NCBI RefSeq assembly: GCF_032854445.1
Contig: NC_088303.1
Location: 14,951,501-15,011,500 of the forward strand
From: Liolophura sinensis
Lineage: Eukaryota; Mollusca; Polyplacophora; Chitonida; Chitonidae
Length of the DNA: 60,000 nt
Direction: 5' to 3'
Translations under genes and position numbers: made by a program
The notes under the pieces: generated by a model
The model's input: the letters and a program-made list of their open reading frames with translations, nothing else
What the model was told of the DNA's origin: nothing
Database searches by the model: none
Shown here: positions 26,352-37,514 of the stretch, one piece after another
Layout: each line of letters starts with the position of its first letter
How positions within the stretch are numbered: the first letter of the stretch is position 1

Positions 26352-27854
26352 GGCGAATATCCTACAGTTTACTACTGACTTGAAGGTCTTGTTTACCCTC
26401 TCGAAGGCATCTAACGATTTTGATGCGATTCTTTATGCGTACTGCACGTTGATTTAAGTGTTTGGAAAGTAGCCGAACGCAGCCGCTATAGATTTAGCAA
26501 GACCTCGGTGATTTGTGTTCACATGAGATACTTTTTCGAACCCCGATCCATTTCTGTCTGCGCTCAAAATACCGCTCATGTGCAGATTACTGCCATTTTG
26601 CCATAACCTATGACATTGGGTCGCACGGTATTTCTGAGCGATGAGATTTAAGACCCTTACTTCCGGTTGACACGCCATTCACTTGACACTTTCCCCATCA
26701 TTATGTTCACATCAGTATACCCCCTGTCCGTCCCTTGTCATTGATTCGGCTCAGTGTAGAATGTTGTGTGTGGGTAAGAATGGAAACCCACCCAAACATC
26801 GGTGAGCTGTCTGTGAGAGCATTTTCTATCTCAAGTCCGAACTCGGTGTGGGTTAGATAACACAAGACAGTCGGAAAACTTGACTAGGCTGGTTTGTTTT
26901 ATTTGCTATGAAGGACAGAAACGTTATAGCAGACCTATAGGTCAGTTTGGATTTACCGCTTCTAGCCCCTGGATAAGTAGGATTAGACACAATTATGAAG
27001 CCGCAAGATACTGGACACTCCGTCAATATTTACTGGCAAAAGAACTGTACTCTTTGTATCGAAATATAGTTAGAGTGAATGGGTTTCATTGGAAAAAAAA
27101 AACCTGACACATTACCATTTGCACCAATAACTTGTGGCTTTGCCTGAAAACGTCCCACAATGGACGAGGTCGTACACGCCATATGATGTACCCTTCGGTA
27201 CATCTTTATCCAAGTCAGAATAATTAATGATACATTAAAAATGTTCCATTAGTGTACTAGAAGTTATCACCAACATGTTTTGCAATATATGCTTTACTAG
27301 CCGTTTTTAATAAGAAAAGGTATCTTATTGCTGTAAAGAAATTCACTCGGTGCGCGTTCCACCTTGCGTTAACGTTGGTGACCTTGCCGGAATGGGCCAG
27401 AAGGTTAGGGTGTATACGTATAAAGCAACTACACAGATCGATACCGAGCAGTTTAACCGTGGGCTATAGTATCAATTAAATCTAATAAATTGACGGAGTA
27501 ATATGATCAGCAAAGAAAAGTTCAGTCGTAAAGCTATTGTCTGCCATTAATCTACAGTTGAACAGTAAATGCTGCAGTCTAGACGACGCGTGGTTGGTGT
27601 ACGAGTCAAGGCCTAATTCAGACATTTCTGAATAACTGGCGCCTACGCCATGTGAAGTGACGAACTGTGACATGTTGTCATATCTCATTTCGTATTAGCG
27701 TCACAAGCTGTGATCGAATTTGTTACAGTCCCAAATCAACAGTCATGTTTAATTTTACCCCATGTAATTTGTGCACGTTATCCTCAGTTTACGTTTTACC
27801 TGATTCTGCTTTAGCAATGGAAAGGTGGTTTTTGTAAGTTGCTACTGTTTAAGT
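26352..27854. other. No gene recognised
   Basis: Only short open frames. The sequence just upstream of the retrotransposon fragment shows no further recognisable part of it. Confidence 0.35.
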
Positions 27855-27950
27855 ATGTATATGAACAGTTAGAATAAAACTCTGACTGGTGTAAACTGAG
27901 CAAAGGCTGGATTTCATTGATTATGGGTAGCCATTTGTGGAGAGCCTTCT
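27855..27950 (+). repeat. Short dispersed repeat, family F
   Basis: The blocks are atatgaacagttagaataaa, then tggtgtaaactgagcaaagg, then ggatttcattgattatggg, then agccatttgtgg, parallel to 40800-40915. Confidence 0.5.
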
Positions 27951-28014
27951 CTGTCATCATTGCTCTGGATTTACTCTCCATGCTGTTGTATCCTGATTAT
28001 CTCCATGGCCTTCT

Positions 28015-28235
28015 TGGCGCCTCTTACCGCGGTCGCGGTGAGTTCAAGTCCAGCTCATGCTGGCTTCCTCTTCCACCGTACGTGGGAAGGTTTCCCAGCA
28101 ACCTGCGAATGGTCGTGGGGTTTCCCCCGGGCTCTGCTTGGTTTCCTCCCACCATAATGCTGGTCGCCGTCGTATAAGTGAAATATTCTTGAGTACGGCG
28201 CGAAACACCAATCAATTAAATAAACAAATAACAGA
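28015..28235 (+). repeat. SINE-like element, well preserved 3' part
   Basis: A B-box-like gtgagttcaagtccagctc is followed by cttcctcttccaccgtacgt, gggaaggtttcccagcaacc, tggtcgtggggtttcccccg, ggtttcctcccaccataatg, then gtataagtgaaatattcttg and agtacggcg. It ends in an aat-rich tail. This is the least diverged member of the family in the window, and the overlapping open frames on both strands are by-products of it. The family resembles repeats I associate with mollusc genomes. Confidence 0.75.
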
Positions 28236-29114
28236 TCTACCAATGTGGAACATGGACCAACACTAAAATCAGTGTGCTATTGGCTTTGGGCTGGACATCT
28301 GACTGCTGAAACCAGCTGTGTGGTGCTTTGGTTTTGTACGTGTCACAGTCACCTTTGTTCGCGAATAGATGAGTTGTGGTAGTTTACATATTGTTGACAG
28401 CCCTAAGTGAACACAGTGTTTTGTATGGTTGTATGAATACCATTACGGTCCCTTTATTAATTGACATACTTTACCCAGATAAATGTTTGTTTGTTTGTTA
28501 AGGACTGTTTGTCGTTGTTGTTATGTCTATATAAATGCAGAAAGACACAGATTCAATTATAACATGATATTTCTAAGGATGACCGGATGGAAAAGCTTAC
28601 CGAAGATTCAAGCCACAACTCACCCAATCAAAGCATACAGAAGCTGGCCTAACCATTTCTTATGCTTCCTTCTAAATCATAATCCAATCACAACTACCAT
28701 ATCTACAATTAGTCAACATCCGGCTTTCCGGAACCACGATCTTTGTTCGTCGAACGCGCATGCGCTGATTACTGCATGGTCAGGGTAGTGTTAACGGATA
28801 AACGTTAGTTTTACGGATAAAGTTTTGTTGTCTGTGGGTCATTTCTGTTACAATAAAATATAAAGCAAACATGGCGGTTATAGCTCATTGACTAGAACAC
28901 AGACGACCATTTTTCTTACATGTTTTTGTTGTTAAATATAAGGTTATTTGATTGTTTGTCATCGCTAAGTATGAAGATCTATTGTAATGTCAAGTAACAG
29001 TAAGGTAAATTTTGAAGACTGGTTCTTATCTGCTGATGTGTGCTAAGAACTTCGATGATTGTAAATAAAACACTACACCCTACTGATAGCTTGGCATGGA
29101 ATATTTATTTATTT
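28236..29114. other. No gene recognised
   Basis: Short frames only, between two opposite-strand SINE-like copies. Confidence 0.35.
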
Positions 29115-29300
29115 ATTGGTGTTTTATTTATTTGATTGATTTTTTACGCCGTACTCAAGAACATTTCACTTATACGAGGGATGTCGGGATTATGGTTGGA
29201 GGAGGCCGTGAATAGAGCCCGGGGAAAACCCACGATCGCCCGCAGGTTGCTGGAAGATGCAGCCGGAGAGGAAGACTTGAGCTTACAGGGACCGCATTTG
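29115..29300 (-). repeat. SINE-like element (reverse)
   Basis: This is the reverse of the element at 28015-28235. It starts with ttatttgattgattttttac, then gccgtactcaagaacatttc and acttatacgag, then gagcccggggaaaacccacg and cgcaggttgctgg, ending near cttgagctta. With the copy at 28015 it forms an inverted pair about 900 bp apart. Confidence 0.7.
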
Positions 29301-32300
29301 GGAGGGGCTCTCGAGCTATTGTGCTGTCCTAACACGCAAACCACTCTGTCGCGGTCTTTTGTTTTCTACGAAGCCATTTTAATAGATAGGCCTCTGACGG
29401 ATAACATAGAGAGACGGAGGGACCTTACTGCAGTCTAATTGTCGTTGGCGCCACGAACATTAGTGTGGAATGCGTTGTCGTGCGTGTACTGGTGTTACAG
29501 CTGGTACACTTGTAGCATGTCCATATCGAAGTTATACAAACTCCTACGGTTTATATATTCATATATTTGTGTTCAACGTCGCTCCGCCTGGAGGAACAGT
29601 TGACATTAACAGATGGAGACAAAATGGCCAAACTGACTAAAACACATAAACATTCAAATTTTTCCGTCCATGATCTTCGCACAAAACCATTATGACCTTA
29701 AACTTTTGCAGTCAAGTGATCTAATGGTACTTTAACGCATCACGTCAGATACACCCTAACGGGAATTATATAGAAAACAGGAAACCACAAAGTATAGGTT
29801 TTTCAACCTTCAGTACAAATGTATATGCCTAAGCAACGTGGACAAAGTGATGTTTGGCGATGACTTGGAAGACCATACAAGTGTCCAAATTGAACGTTAT
29901 ACGATAGCAAAATACTGTACAACAACGAAGAATGAAATAGCCATAACAAGTGCCCAAAGTACCTCAGAAACAGGCGATTGCAACCGGTCGTATACAGAGG
30001 TACCCGCAGGGTAAGCCTCTCACATGCATCACCGCCATGTTGTAGGACAGGGACATCAGCTCCCCCTAAGTGCTGTCGATAACAGAATCCCAAGCGTCAT
30101 TCCCGGAGATAATGTAGCACGCTAAGCTGATCAGCCCATATCGACGGTTCTCCTGGCAGACGTTAACCCGCGCTTCAGGTAACTTGTTTACTGTGACAAC
30201 ACATTAAAGTCCAGCTGTGGTGAGATTGTTGGACGGTTAGCCGCAATTTACCAGTTCCGAGTAGATCCGTTAGAGGGGACTCACTATTATACATATAGTC
30301 TATCCTCTCCCCTCCCCCAACCACAACCACCCGCTCCGACCCCAAATCAACTTACTTTGCAGGCCAATGTCCCCAACCCCTACCCAATGCCACCAGCCAT
30401 TGGGTGAACACAGAATAAAAATAATCTACCGTTAACACATGATTGCCTCTAATGAGGCAAAACCCACAGCAGTACGTGCGTATATACTCATTCAGCGTAC
30501 TGTAACAAATAATAGCCATAATGGCAGCAATAAATGACTTAATCATTGCTGTTAATTGTAACCTGATTATTTTTGTTAATTTTTACCTAGGCACATATGG
30601 TGGGAAAACGAATCTTGCTGATTGTGGTACTTTTGTTACCATCGCATGCGGATACACCATGTCCATGTGGTGTCTTCTATAAGTGAAATCAGCACTAACA
30701 TTATTTCACATCTAGCACACCACAGAAGCACTGGCACCAGGGCTGTATACAAAGCTTGCATATGTCCTATGACTTGTGGATTTGAATTATTTTGCCTAAG
30801 GCTTTCGGCAAGCAAACAGCTGGCAGGACGAGCACATTTAGATTTAGATTACGCAAAAAGCTGTACAAGACGACTTTAGTGTCCCTCTCTATCATGATGA
30901 AGACGAAGTGTTCACAATAATCTTCAAAGAGAGTTAATGACATGTGATTTACAGTGTATCTACCTTGCTTGATGTTTCTATCCACCTTTATCATTTTGTA
31001 AGGAAACTATTCGGAATTCTCAAAAGAACCAAGATCACAGCAACTAGGAATAGCATGTAAAGAAGATCTCAAGACATGGTAAAAATCGATTGGCGATTCC
31101 AAAAACCAAATCAACAGCTTGTCTCTTTACGCCGTGGAAACGGATTAGAAACAAGAGATTCAAAATTTCCGATACACTTTCAAACATGGGCTGTAGACAA
31201 GGGTATTTCCCCTGTGGTCAGCATCTCTTTAGAAGAAGCAGAATTAGCTCTGCGAGAGACGACCGTACTCTTAATCAATCTGGAATTGTCTCCGTTTGAC
31301 ATTCGCCATTCTAATGGAAAAGGCTATGCGATTTGCCTCTCGTGCACCTGCCAACTGTCATCAGCCAAGAGCGGAAAAAGCAAAGCGCCGTCTCATAAAT
31401 TGATATTTATCCGCTGTTGGGATCCGTCTCCACTGACCGCACTGAGATAAATGACAAAAACTTTCTAGCGTTTAGTCGCTTTTCCTGTCCACAGCAAGCA
31501 CGTTATGTTAAGTTTATAGCATGCACTATATTCAAACAGAATGTACGCATTACCCCCAAAATAGTCAAATGGGACTTCACAGTACAGTGAAGTCTTCCCT
31601 TCAACCATGCTCTCATCTCACAGGGAAAATTTCTCAAAGAATGACGAACGATCAAAAGCATTTAAAAAATTAGAAAATAAAACATGAAATAAAATGTAAG
31701 AAGAAATATAAACGTCACTTTCCAACTGGCATGCTGTTATTTAAATTTGGCTGGATTGTATCGTTTCTTTTAATTTGACAGGTGCATTTGTTGAAAGTCA
31801 TTTCACTTACGCGGATACTGTCTGGTTTATATGTGAAGGAAAGCTGACACTGACTGGAGGAAATCCTCACCCCCTAACGATATACAACCTTTGTGTATAT
31901 ACAAGTACAATGAATCATTGGGCCATTTAATAAGGTACATGTAGATAAAGAAGACTGTCTTACCTCTTAAGTCGGCAAGAATGACGATGTGCGTTACAGA
32001 ATGTTTGAGAAATGGATCTCATTCCCGCGTTCGCCCAAATCGTGATTGAAAACATGACAGATTTATGCTTTGTCCTGTGCTCTAACAACCCAGGTTAATA
32101 AAACTAACTAGGCTGAATGCCAAGTCCTTATGCTGGCAAACAATCAAAGTCTACCGGCTTGGACCTTTTTTTCCGATGCCTTGTCGCCACAACAGAAGAA
32201 TATGATCTGGATCGTACATAAGACTAGAGTTTCACTGTTACAAATTGAATTAACGACTGCTCAATGAAGCCAGTGGAAGAGACTGACGGACTACACCAAA

Positions 32301-34293
32301 GGGTAATAAGTCAGTTCCCCGATGTGACCTTACTTCATATACTAATGTAAATTATAGTTGCTTTATTTTCCCTGATGTGACGTACTGTATATACTTTCTT
32401 TGTTCTTTGGTGGTTTGTGTTAGACGATATAGTTTTGGGAATTGGCCTTGGGATTATTGACCTGGAACTTCCATATTGGTTGGCGGCTGGTGTACGAATG
32501 TCTGTTTGACGCATAGACTTGAAGTGTTTTTCTGTGGGAAGTAGGCTATTTACAAGTCTAGAATTATTTTGTAGTTTCCCATTATCTATAAAGAATTATT
32601 TGTTGTTTCACATTGAATCATGGGAAAAGAAACGTTCTATTTTATACTACAGGAATTTTTTTGAATTATCCCACAGGGCTGTTTATATTTTCTACTTATG
32701 TAACCGTGTTGCTAGAATATTTTCAATGGTCCTTTAAATATGTTGTGTTAGGTTTCTTTCCACTATACACGGGTTCACAGTCTTATAATGAAGTGAAAAG
32801 TAATTTAAATACGACACAAAAGAAATAAGTTCTGGACATCAAAACAAGTGTTCTTCAAGTTTATAATGTGACTCATCTGAGTGCTGCGAAACTCATCACC
32901 TGACTTGGTAGGAAAGTTTGACTGAATTTTATTTCGTTTTATTTTGGAGCCGGGTCTAGACTTTTGGTGAAAATGGCAAAGACAAACCATTACATTTTGC
33001 TTACCATTTACCCTATTCATACCAAAACTAGCTGGTGTGTGTTTCCATGGCGACTGAGGTTCTTGTCTGCGATCCACACGCCTCAGTTGCATGTAGCAGG
33101 TTGAGAATACCCATTATCACCTGTCTCGTCCGATATACCCTCGGGAATATTAACGCTACAGGTGACTTAAGACACTGCGATTTGCCGCGCACGGTGAGGT
33201 TCCATCCAGGACCCAGACGCCGGCCTCTTCCACAATGCATTAAGAGGACGATCTCGCCGATGACATTTGTATAACGCTGGCATGAGAAACACAAGGGCCA
33301 TAACTTCTTAAACTGGGATGGGTGAGTTTGCACGTCCTTGATGTTATCCAGTCTCAGAGCAATGTTGTTAACTTCTCGAAAGAGTTTTAGAAAACAGAAC
33401 ATTATCCCATTCCCATGTATACGACCGGTTCTGGTCCTGGTCTTCCTCACATAAATGCAGCAGCCATGCATCGTTTACATCATATTAGTATCGCACAAAG
33501 TAACGAAATAAATTACTAATACCTGCTAAAACATTTAAAACCATTAAAACCCATATGCCTCTCGTGAAGGTCTGTCTGTAATAAGGAGTTTTTACTGTTT
33601 CCAAATCTTACTTTTTCTACCGTCATATAAGGGCTGCCTCGAGAACAGCACAAAATAAAAAAATCAATAAACAACCCATGACTGGCAATATTTCAAGCGA
33701 CAATTTATTTCTTCCCATTTTTCATTACATCATTAAGATGACAGCAGGATTTGAACTTGCAGCACCTTGAGCGATATCGTTTTTCCGAGACCGGCTACCG
33801 TGCAGCTTCTCTGGCAGTTGTGAGACAGAAGAGGAGATCAGACTGTCATCCTCAGATTTGGTTGAAATTAAATATACGCGATCCATATTGGGTTGAATTT
33901 ACAGTAACACCCGAAAAGGATGTTAGGATGTTATGTGTGAAGGCATTTAGTCTGTTGAGTAAATGGAGATAACAGGAAGCTTCTCGCCAACTCTCATTCG
34001 CCTTTTTTTCTTCAGACGTTTTGAGAGAATTTCGTTTTTATACAATGATACAACACCAAATAAATAAAAGAAGAAAGGGTCTTTCTTGTCAAGAGCTACA
34101 TTCAACTACAAAAAGCCTCCAAGATGGACACAAAAACAGGTGTATTGAGAGGGCACAAAAACAACACACAAAAAGCAATAGTTTAGAGAAAGCAGAAAGT
34201 GTTTTCGAAAGAGGAGAGACAAGAATATATATAATTTCAGCTACAAAGCAAAAACGCCATTTTTCTCTGAAGTTTGGGTTTCTGTTGTATGTC
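29301..34293. other. No gene recognised
   Basis: The region has several 100-147-codon frames (31076-31450 plus, 33028-33471 minus, 34021-34356 plus). None shows a domain, splice context or codon bias I can support. The stretch at 34000-34260 is purine-rich. Confidence 0.35.
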
Positions 34294-34470
34294 TTAAAGG
34301 AATACTGTCAAGATCTTATAATCATCGGTATTTATTTAATAATTACCTCATTATAACGAACCTGGATGTTTGTTTACCCCTGGACTCGCTTCCCACGGCG
34401 ATAGTCGGCTCTCACGCTAGGGAGCCGTCAGCCAGAGTGGAGTTAATGAGGTGCCCGTCACGTGATCCCA

Positions 34471-34488
34471 GTGACGTCACCGTAAGAA
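34471..34488 (+). promoter_or_regulatory. CRE-like palindrome in left inverted-repeat arm
   Basis: The perfect palindrome gtgacgtcac at 34471-34480 is followed by cgtaagaa. It lies 81-90 bp upstream of the plus-strand ATG at 34561. An E-box-like cacgtg is at about 34459-34464. The same block occurs in mirror position in the right arm, so it is probably a shared promoter element or a subterminal protein-binding site. Confidence 0.55.
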
Positions 34489-34560
34489 CGGGCCCATACT
34501 GAACAACACTGTTTCACATACCACATACGATCTTAGGCGCGAAAATACCAAAATAAAATA

Positions 34561-35746
34561 ATGTCAGACTGTGAAACGGACATACTAGAAATTCCAATGT
34601 GTATACCACCTATAGACCCGTACATGTATGATCCTATACGAACGGATTCAGCGCGTGGAACCCATGAATTCAGCCCAGTAAACCGTTCCCCTCACTCATC
34701 CGACAGCGAGTCTGACCACGTCGACAGCTGTCAGAAACCAGAAGATTTTCGGACCGACAATTTGACCTGGTGACTACATTTTATCTCAGTTAATTCCTTG
34801 CTATTTTCCGATTTGCTGGCACTATATGGCCTTATGCTGGCCGCCGTGGCAGAAATGAAATATTCTTGAGTACGGCTTCAACAGCCTATCAAATAAATTG
34901 GTCGCAGGTATCCTGGCATTTTCAAAATATCACGGGAGTTAATACAGACCTTTAAATCACAGCATTTTAAGTGCAAAACTAGGTTTTGTTGAAGTTCACA
35001 AACAGAAAACGATAAGCATACTGTAATTTCTGGTTACTAGGCCTATAAGCCGTAGCTCTCAAATTATGGCCCGGTGTTTGTCACTTTTCTTTCCCTTCCT
35101 GTGTTATTTATCACTTTGTCCCTGCCGGTGCCTCAAGCAGGTTAGTGCCCTAATATCCTCGGCTTTGAGGTAATGCCTTGATTCAGAGGTCTGTGTTAAC
35201 CCACATGTCAAATATTACGATTAAATCATAAGATTCAGTCTTTTGAGATTCACGTAAACTTGGTCTAAATGTCCGAATATGTAAGTAAAAATTTATCGAG
35301 GTGCATATTTGTACAACAGCAAATATGTTACGCCGACAGCTGAAGCTTTGAATCCGCTTCTCATCGTATCAAGGAATCTGTACCAACATATGTATGATCT
35401 TCTCTGAATATCAAATCTGTTTATTTTCAGGTGTGATTGTGAGAACTGTCATATTATGCCAACTAACGTAGAATGCCTTTGCTGTCAGGAAGTGCCAATG
35501 ACTGACGAAGAGCAGCTAGATATAAATTGCATCACAGAACACGAAGGCTTTATTGTTGTTGTTGTTGTTGTTTCGGTACTTCAGACAAAGGACTCGATAT
35601 CTCAATTGACAGGGGAATGTCCGGTACAGCACCTGTTGTTAGCCGTGCTACTGCATTTTCATAGCCCAGGCTCGCCAACTTCTCTGGGTCTCGATCAAAC
35701 ATGCATTTGGAGAAATGCTTCCTGCACAGTTTGTGGTGGTACTTGA
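34561..35746 (+). CDS. P2X7 C-terminal ('ballast') domain-like protein, two exons
   Basis: Exon 1 is 34561-34769 (69 codons plus two bases, donor ctg|gtgact). Exon 2 starts at 35431 after tgtttattttcag, and the phase-2 junction creates a Trp codon. The joined protein has an N-terminal PYMYDP motif (residues 20-25), a Ser/Asp-rich linker (SPHSSDSESD), then W-C-x-C-x2-C-x4-MPT-x2-EC-x-CC-x-E (residues 70-90), and CITEHEGF (103-110). This is the zinc-binding cysteine pattern of the intracellular P2X7 receptor C-terminal domain, which also occurs in invertebrate 'P2X7-like' proteins lacking a channel. No channel part exists here. After HEGF (about 35550) the frame enters a (GTT)n tract and then runs antisense to the THAP gene to a stop at 35744-35746 (174 codons in all), so the rest of the domain is missing. 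It may be truncated, or spliced to an unseen exon. A plus-strand AATAAA lies at about 35925. Confidence 0.65.
34815..34905 (+). repeat. SINE-like 3' end inside the intron
   Basis: tatgctggccgccgtggcag, then gaaatattcttgagtacggc and a caaataaatt tail match the last 80 bp of the element at 28015-28235. It lies in the intron of the P2X7-domain gene, so it probably inserted after the element was formed. Confidence 0.7.
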
Positions 35747-35879
35747 GATCGAAGTCCCTCTTGCAATAATGAAGCCAGACTTTCCTCGTGGTCGCATCTT
35801 TTGGAAAGGCAAAGAAAGAAATTCCACCTCCCTTGACAAGCTGATTGTTGCATCCGTAAGCTGCACAGATCACAGGCAT
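35550..35879 (-). CDS. THAP zinc-finger protein, short (109 aa)
   Basis: This is a complete single-exon THAP protein, a C2CH DNA-binding domain found in host regulators and in P-element-type transposases. The C-x4-C pair is C5 and C10, the invariant Pro and Trp are P26 and W35, and C52-x2-H55 completes the zinc site, followed by F56. The closing AVPTIF-type box is AVPDIP at 84-89. Only a Pro/Ser-rich stretch and six Gln follow, so there is no catalytic or coiled-coil part. The ATG at 35879 starts the domain exactly where family members start. A TATA-like sequence (tataaa, 35953-35948) lies about 70 nt upstream. The TAA stop is embedded in an AATAAA signal (35554-35549), so cleavage would fall inside the opposing gene's exon 2. 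It could regulate this element by binding its inverted repeats, which is inference. Confidence 0.8.
   Translation of the reverse strand: MPVICAAYGCNNQLVKGGGISFFAFPKDATTRKVWLHYCKRDFDLKYHHKLCRKHFSKCMFDRDPEKLASLGYENAVARLTTGAVPDIPLSIEISSPLSEVPKQQQQQQ
35551..35571. repeat. (GTT)n/(CAA)n microsatellite between convergent genes
   Basis: Six to seven triplets. On the minus strand they encode the terminal Gln run of the THAP protein. On the plus strand they follow directly after the last conserved residue (F of HEGF) of the P2X7-type domain. Confidence 0.85.
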
Positions 35880-35947
35880 AACTACCTTTCAAAAATTTCT
35901 CAAACAACAGCAAATTTGGGTCGAAATAAATGCCTTTTGGTCGCGTG

Positions 35948-35953
35948 TTTATA
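35948..35953 (-). promoter_or_regulatory. TATA-like box of the THAP gene
   Basis: TATAAA on the minus strand, 69-74 nt upstream of the THAP ATG, within ggctataaacacg. The distance would give a 5' UTR of roughly 40 nt. Confidence 0.4.
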
Positions 35954-35994
35954 GCCTTCTATTATAGAACTTCTGCACGCATGGAGCCAGAGTC

Positions 35995-36012
35995 TTCTTA
36001 CCGTGACGTCAC
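35995..36012 (-). promoter_or_regulatory. CRE-like palindrome in right inverted-repeat arm
   Basis: On the minus strand gtgacgtcacggtaagaa is the mirror of 34471-34488 with one mismatch. It lies about 50 bp upstream of the TATA-like box of the THAP gene. Confidence 0.55.
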
Positions 36013-36198
36013 GGGCTCAGCAGCCTCGCTTTGAAATTCACAATATGCATATTCAGCCGAGCGGTATTCGTCGCCGGTTGCATCAGAACGACTACAAGCA
36101 GGCCGTTTGTGGTTACAGGGGCCCAAATACTATCAATATGATCTTTTTAAACAGTTTGGAGGCACAAATAATTTATTTTCTTGACAGTATTCCTTTAA

Positions 36199-36585
36199 GC
36201 ACTACAGCTAACTTGATTGACCTTTAATTGGACTTTCAATCCCAGAAGATAGCCTAGTTTGTCAGTGAAAATAATACTTTTTTCCATCCTCACTGAACAG
36301 ATGACATGTCAAGAAATGCCAAACGGCATAATATTCTTTGACAAGAGATCATCATTATGGAGAGGCGCACAGCATGAAAAACCAGTCAGCCTATAGGCAT
36401 TTTACTGACAAATTTTTTGACAAAATAACATTGGGTCCGCACGTCTATCACCAGCACAAACAAACATGTATGTTTTATCATACGATATTAACCCTTAGTC
36501 TTGCTATCGTCCTACATTTCTGTGTTTGAATATATTGTTCCAACGGTATAAGTATGCAACGATGTCATCTTAGAAAGGGGCCTCC
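36199..36585. other. No gene recognised
   Basis: Flank of the TTAA element; short frames only. Confidence 0.35.
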
Positions 36586-36832
36586 TTGGAGTGGTAGTTA
36601 TATAGCGTCCTGGTGCTGAACAATGAGCCAGGAGCTTCTTATCACTGTGGTCACTGAGTTCAAATTCTGCTCAAGTTGACTTTACCGTCGGTCGAATGTG
36701 AGATCTTCCAGATACCTGTGAATAGTCATGAGTTTCTCTTGGCTCTGGTCGATTTCGTCTCACCGCAATGCCATCGTATAAGTGAAATATTTCTGAGTTA
36801 GGTGTAAAACACCAATCAGATAAATAAATACT
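36586..36832 (+). repeat. SINE-like element, diverged
   Basis: A B-box-like tgagttcaaattctgctcaa at about 36656-36675 is followed by tcttccagatacctgtgaat, agtcatgagtttctcttggc, a tctcaccgcaatgcc block, gtataagtgaaatatttctg and a caataaata-type tail. The block order matches 28015-28235. Confidence 0.65.
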
Positions 36833-37514
36833 GAATCATTTAAGAAAATGACTCTGAGTGATAGATGTACTGATCGGCTGATCCACTGATCACGAAATCA
36901 TCCCTAGGCATCAAATGACGTAGTCTCCTCCAGACTCTCCCATCTTTATTCACGCCGAAAACATTAATGACTCCTAGTTTCCATGAATAGTTTAGACAAT
37001 ACTTTCGCAAATAACACAAATATAACCAAATATCCAAACCTTGACCACCGCCATTTTAAATTCACTTGACTCCGTTGTTATGCTCGATTTATTTTAACGG
37101 CAAACTGAGGTAAATAATTGTAACTATTTCGAAATAAATAAGGGGCTCTCACTTTTGAAAAAGGAGGAAACATCTCAATCACGAAATTAAAATAACACTT
37201 AATGAAGTATCTATGCTGTACGAGCCGATGCATCTGTTACTTATGTGATTGTTGTGACTAACCGAGGTCTTTTTAAGATGACATAAAGTCAGACTTACTT
37301 CAGCTTTGAGAACTCCCTGTTTTTGTCATGCTTAACTTTGTCATACTGCATATTGACGACAACACCACCATGAAGGCCGGATGTAACGATTAATGTCAAA
37401 CCGAACTTAAAACATGGCCAACTCATCCCTGGCAGTTACCAGCTACGACAGATTGGAGTAATGCTCCGTTTTTCGGGTTCATTCTCATTTCAGTAAAGGT
37501 CTGATGACGAATCT
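36833..37514. other. No gene recognised
   Basis: Short frames only. It leads directly into the 31-bp minisatellite. Confidence 0.35.

Larger units (their letters stand above)
34294..36198. mobile_element. TTAA-flanked inverted-repeat element carrying two convergent genes
   Basis: TTAA at 34294-34297 and at 36195-36198 flank a perfect 16-bp inverted repeat, AGGAATACTGTCAAGA inward from each end. With the TTAA and one outer base the arms match over 21 bp. A second matched block (gtgacgtcac[c/g]gtaagaa, 17 of 18) lies 177 bp inside the left end and 186 bp inside the right end, so the inverted repeats are long but eroded between these blocks. TTAA duplications are the hallmark of piggyBac-type transposition, and TTAAAGGRR ends are known from T2-type non-autonomous elements. 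The element encodes a P2X7-C-domain gene (plus) and a THAP protein (minus), and no DDD/DDE transposase was recognised. A SINE fragment sits in the intron of the plus-strand gene. It could be a non-autonomous element with captured genes, or an element whose own products these are. Confidence 0.7.

Noticed and set aside
31076-31450. 124-codon plus-strand frame
   Set aside because: No domain, no splice or promoter context, and a second frame overlaps it.
33028-33471. 147-codon minus-strand frame
   Set aside because: No recognisable motif; an opposing frame overlaps it and there is no transcription context.
34021-34356. 111-codon Lys/Gln-rich plus-strand frame
   Set aside because: Lies in a purine-rich stretch and runs across the left border of the TTAA element; composition explains it.
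35571-35746. Plus-strand continuation of the P2X7-type exon antisense to THAP
   Set aside because: It has no conserved residues of the domain and mirrors a real THAP gene, so it is probably not functional protein, although it is formally in frame.
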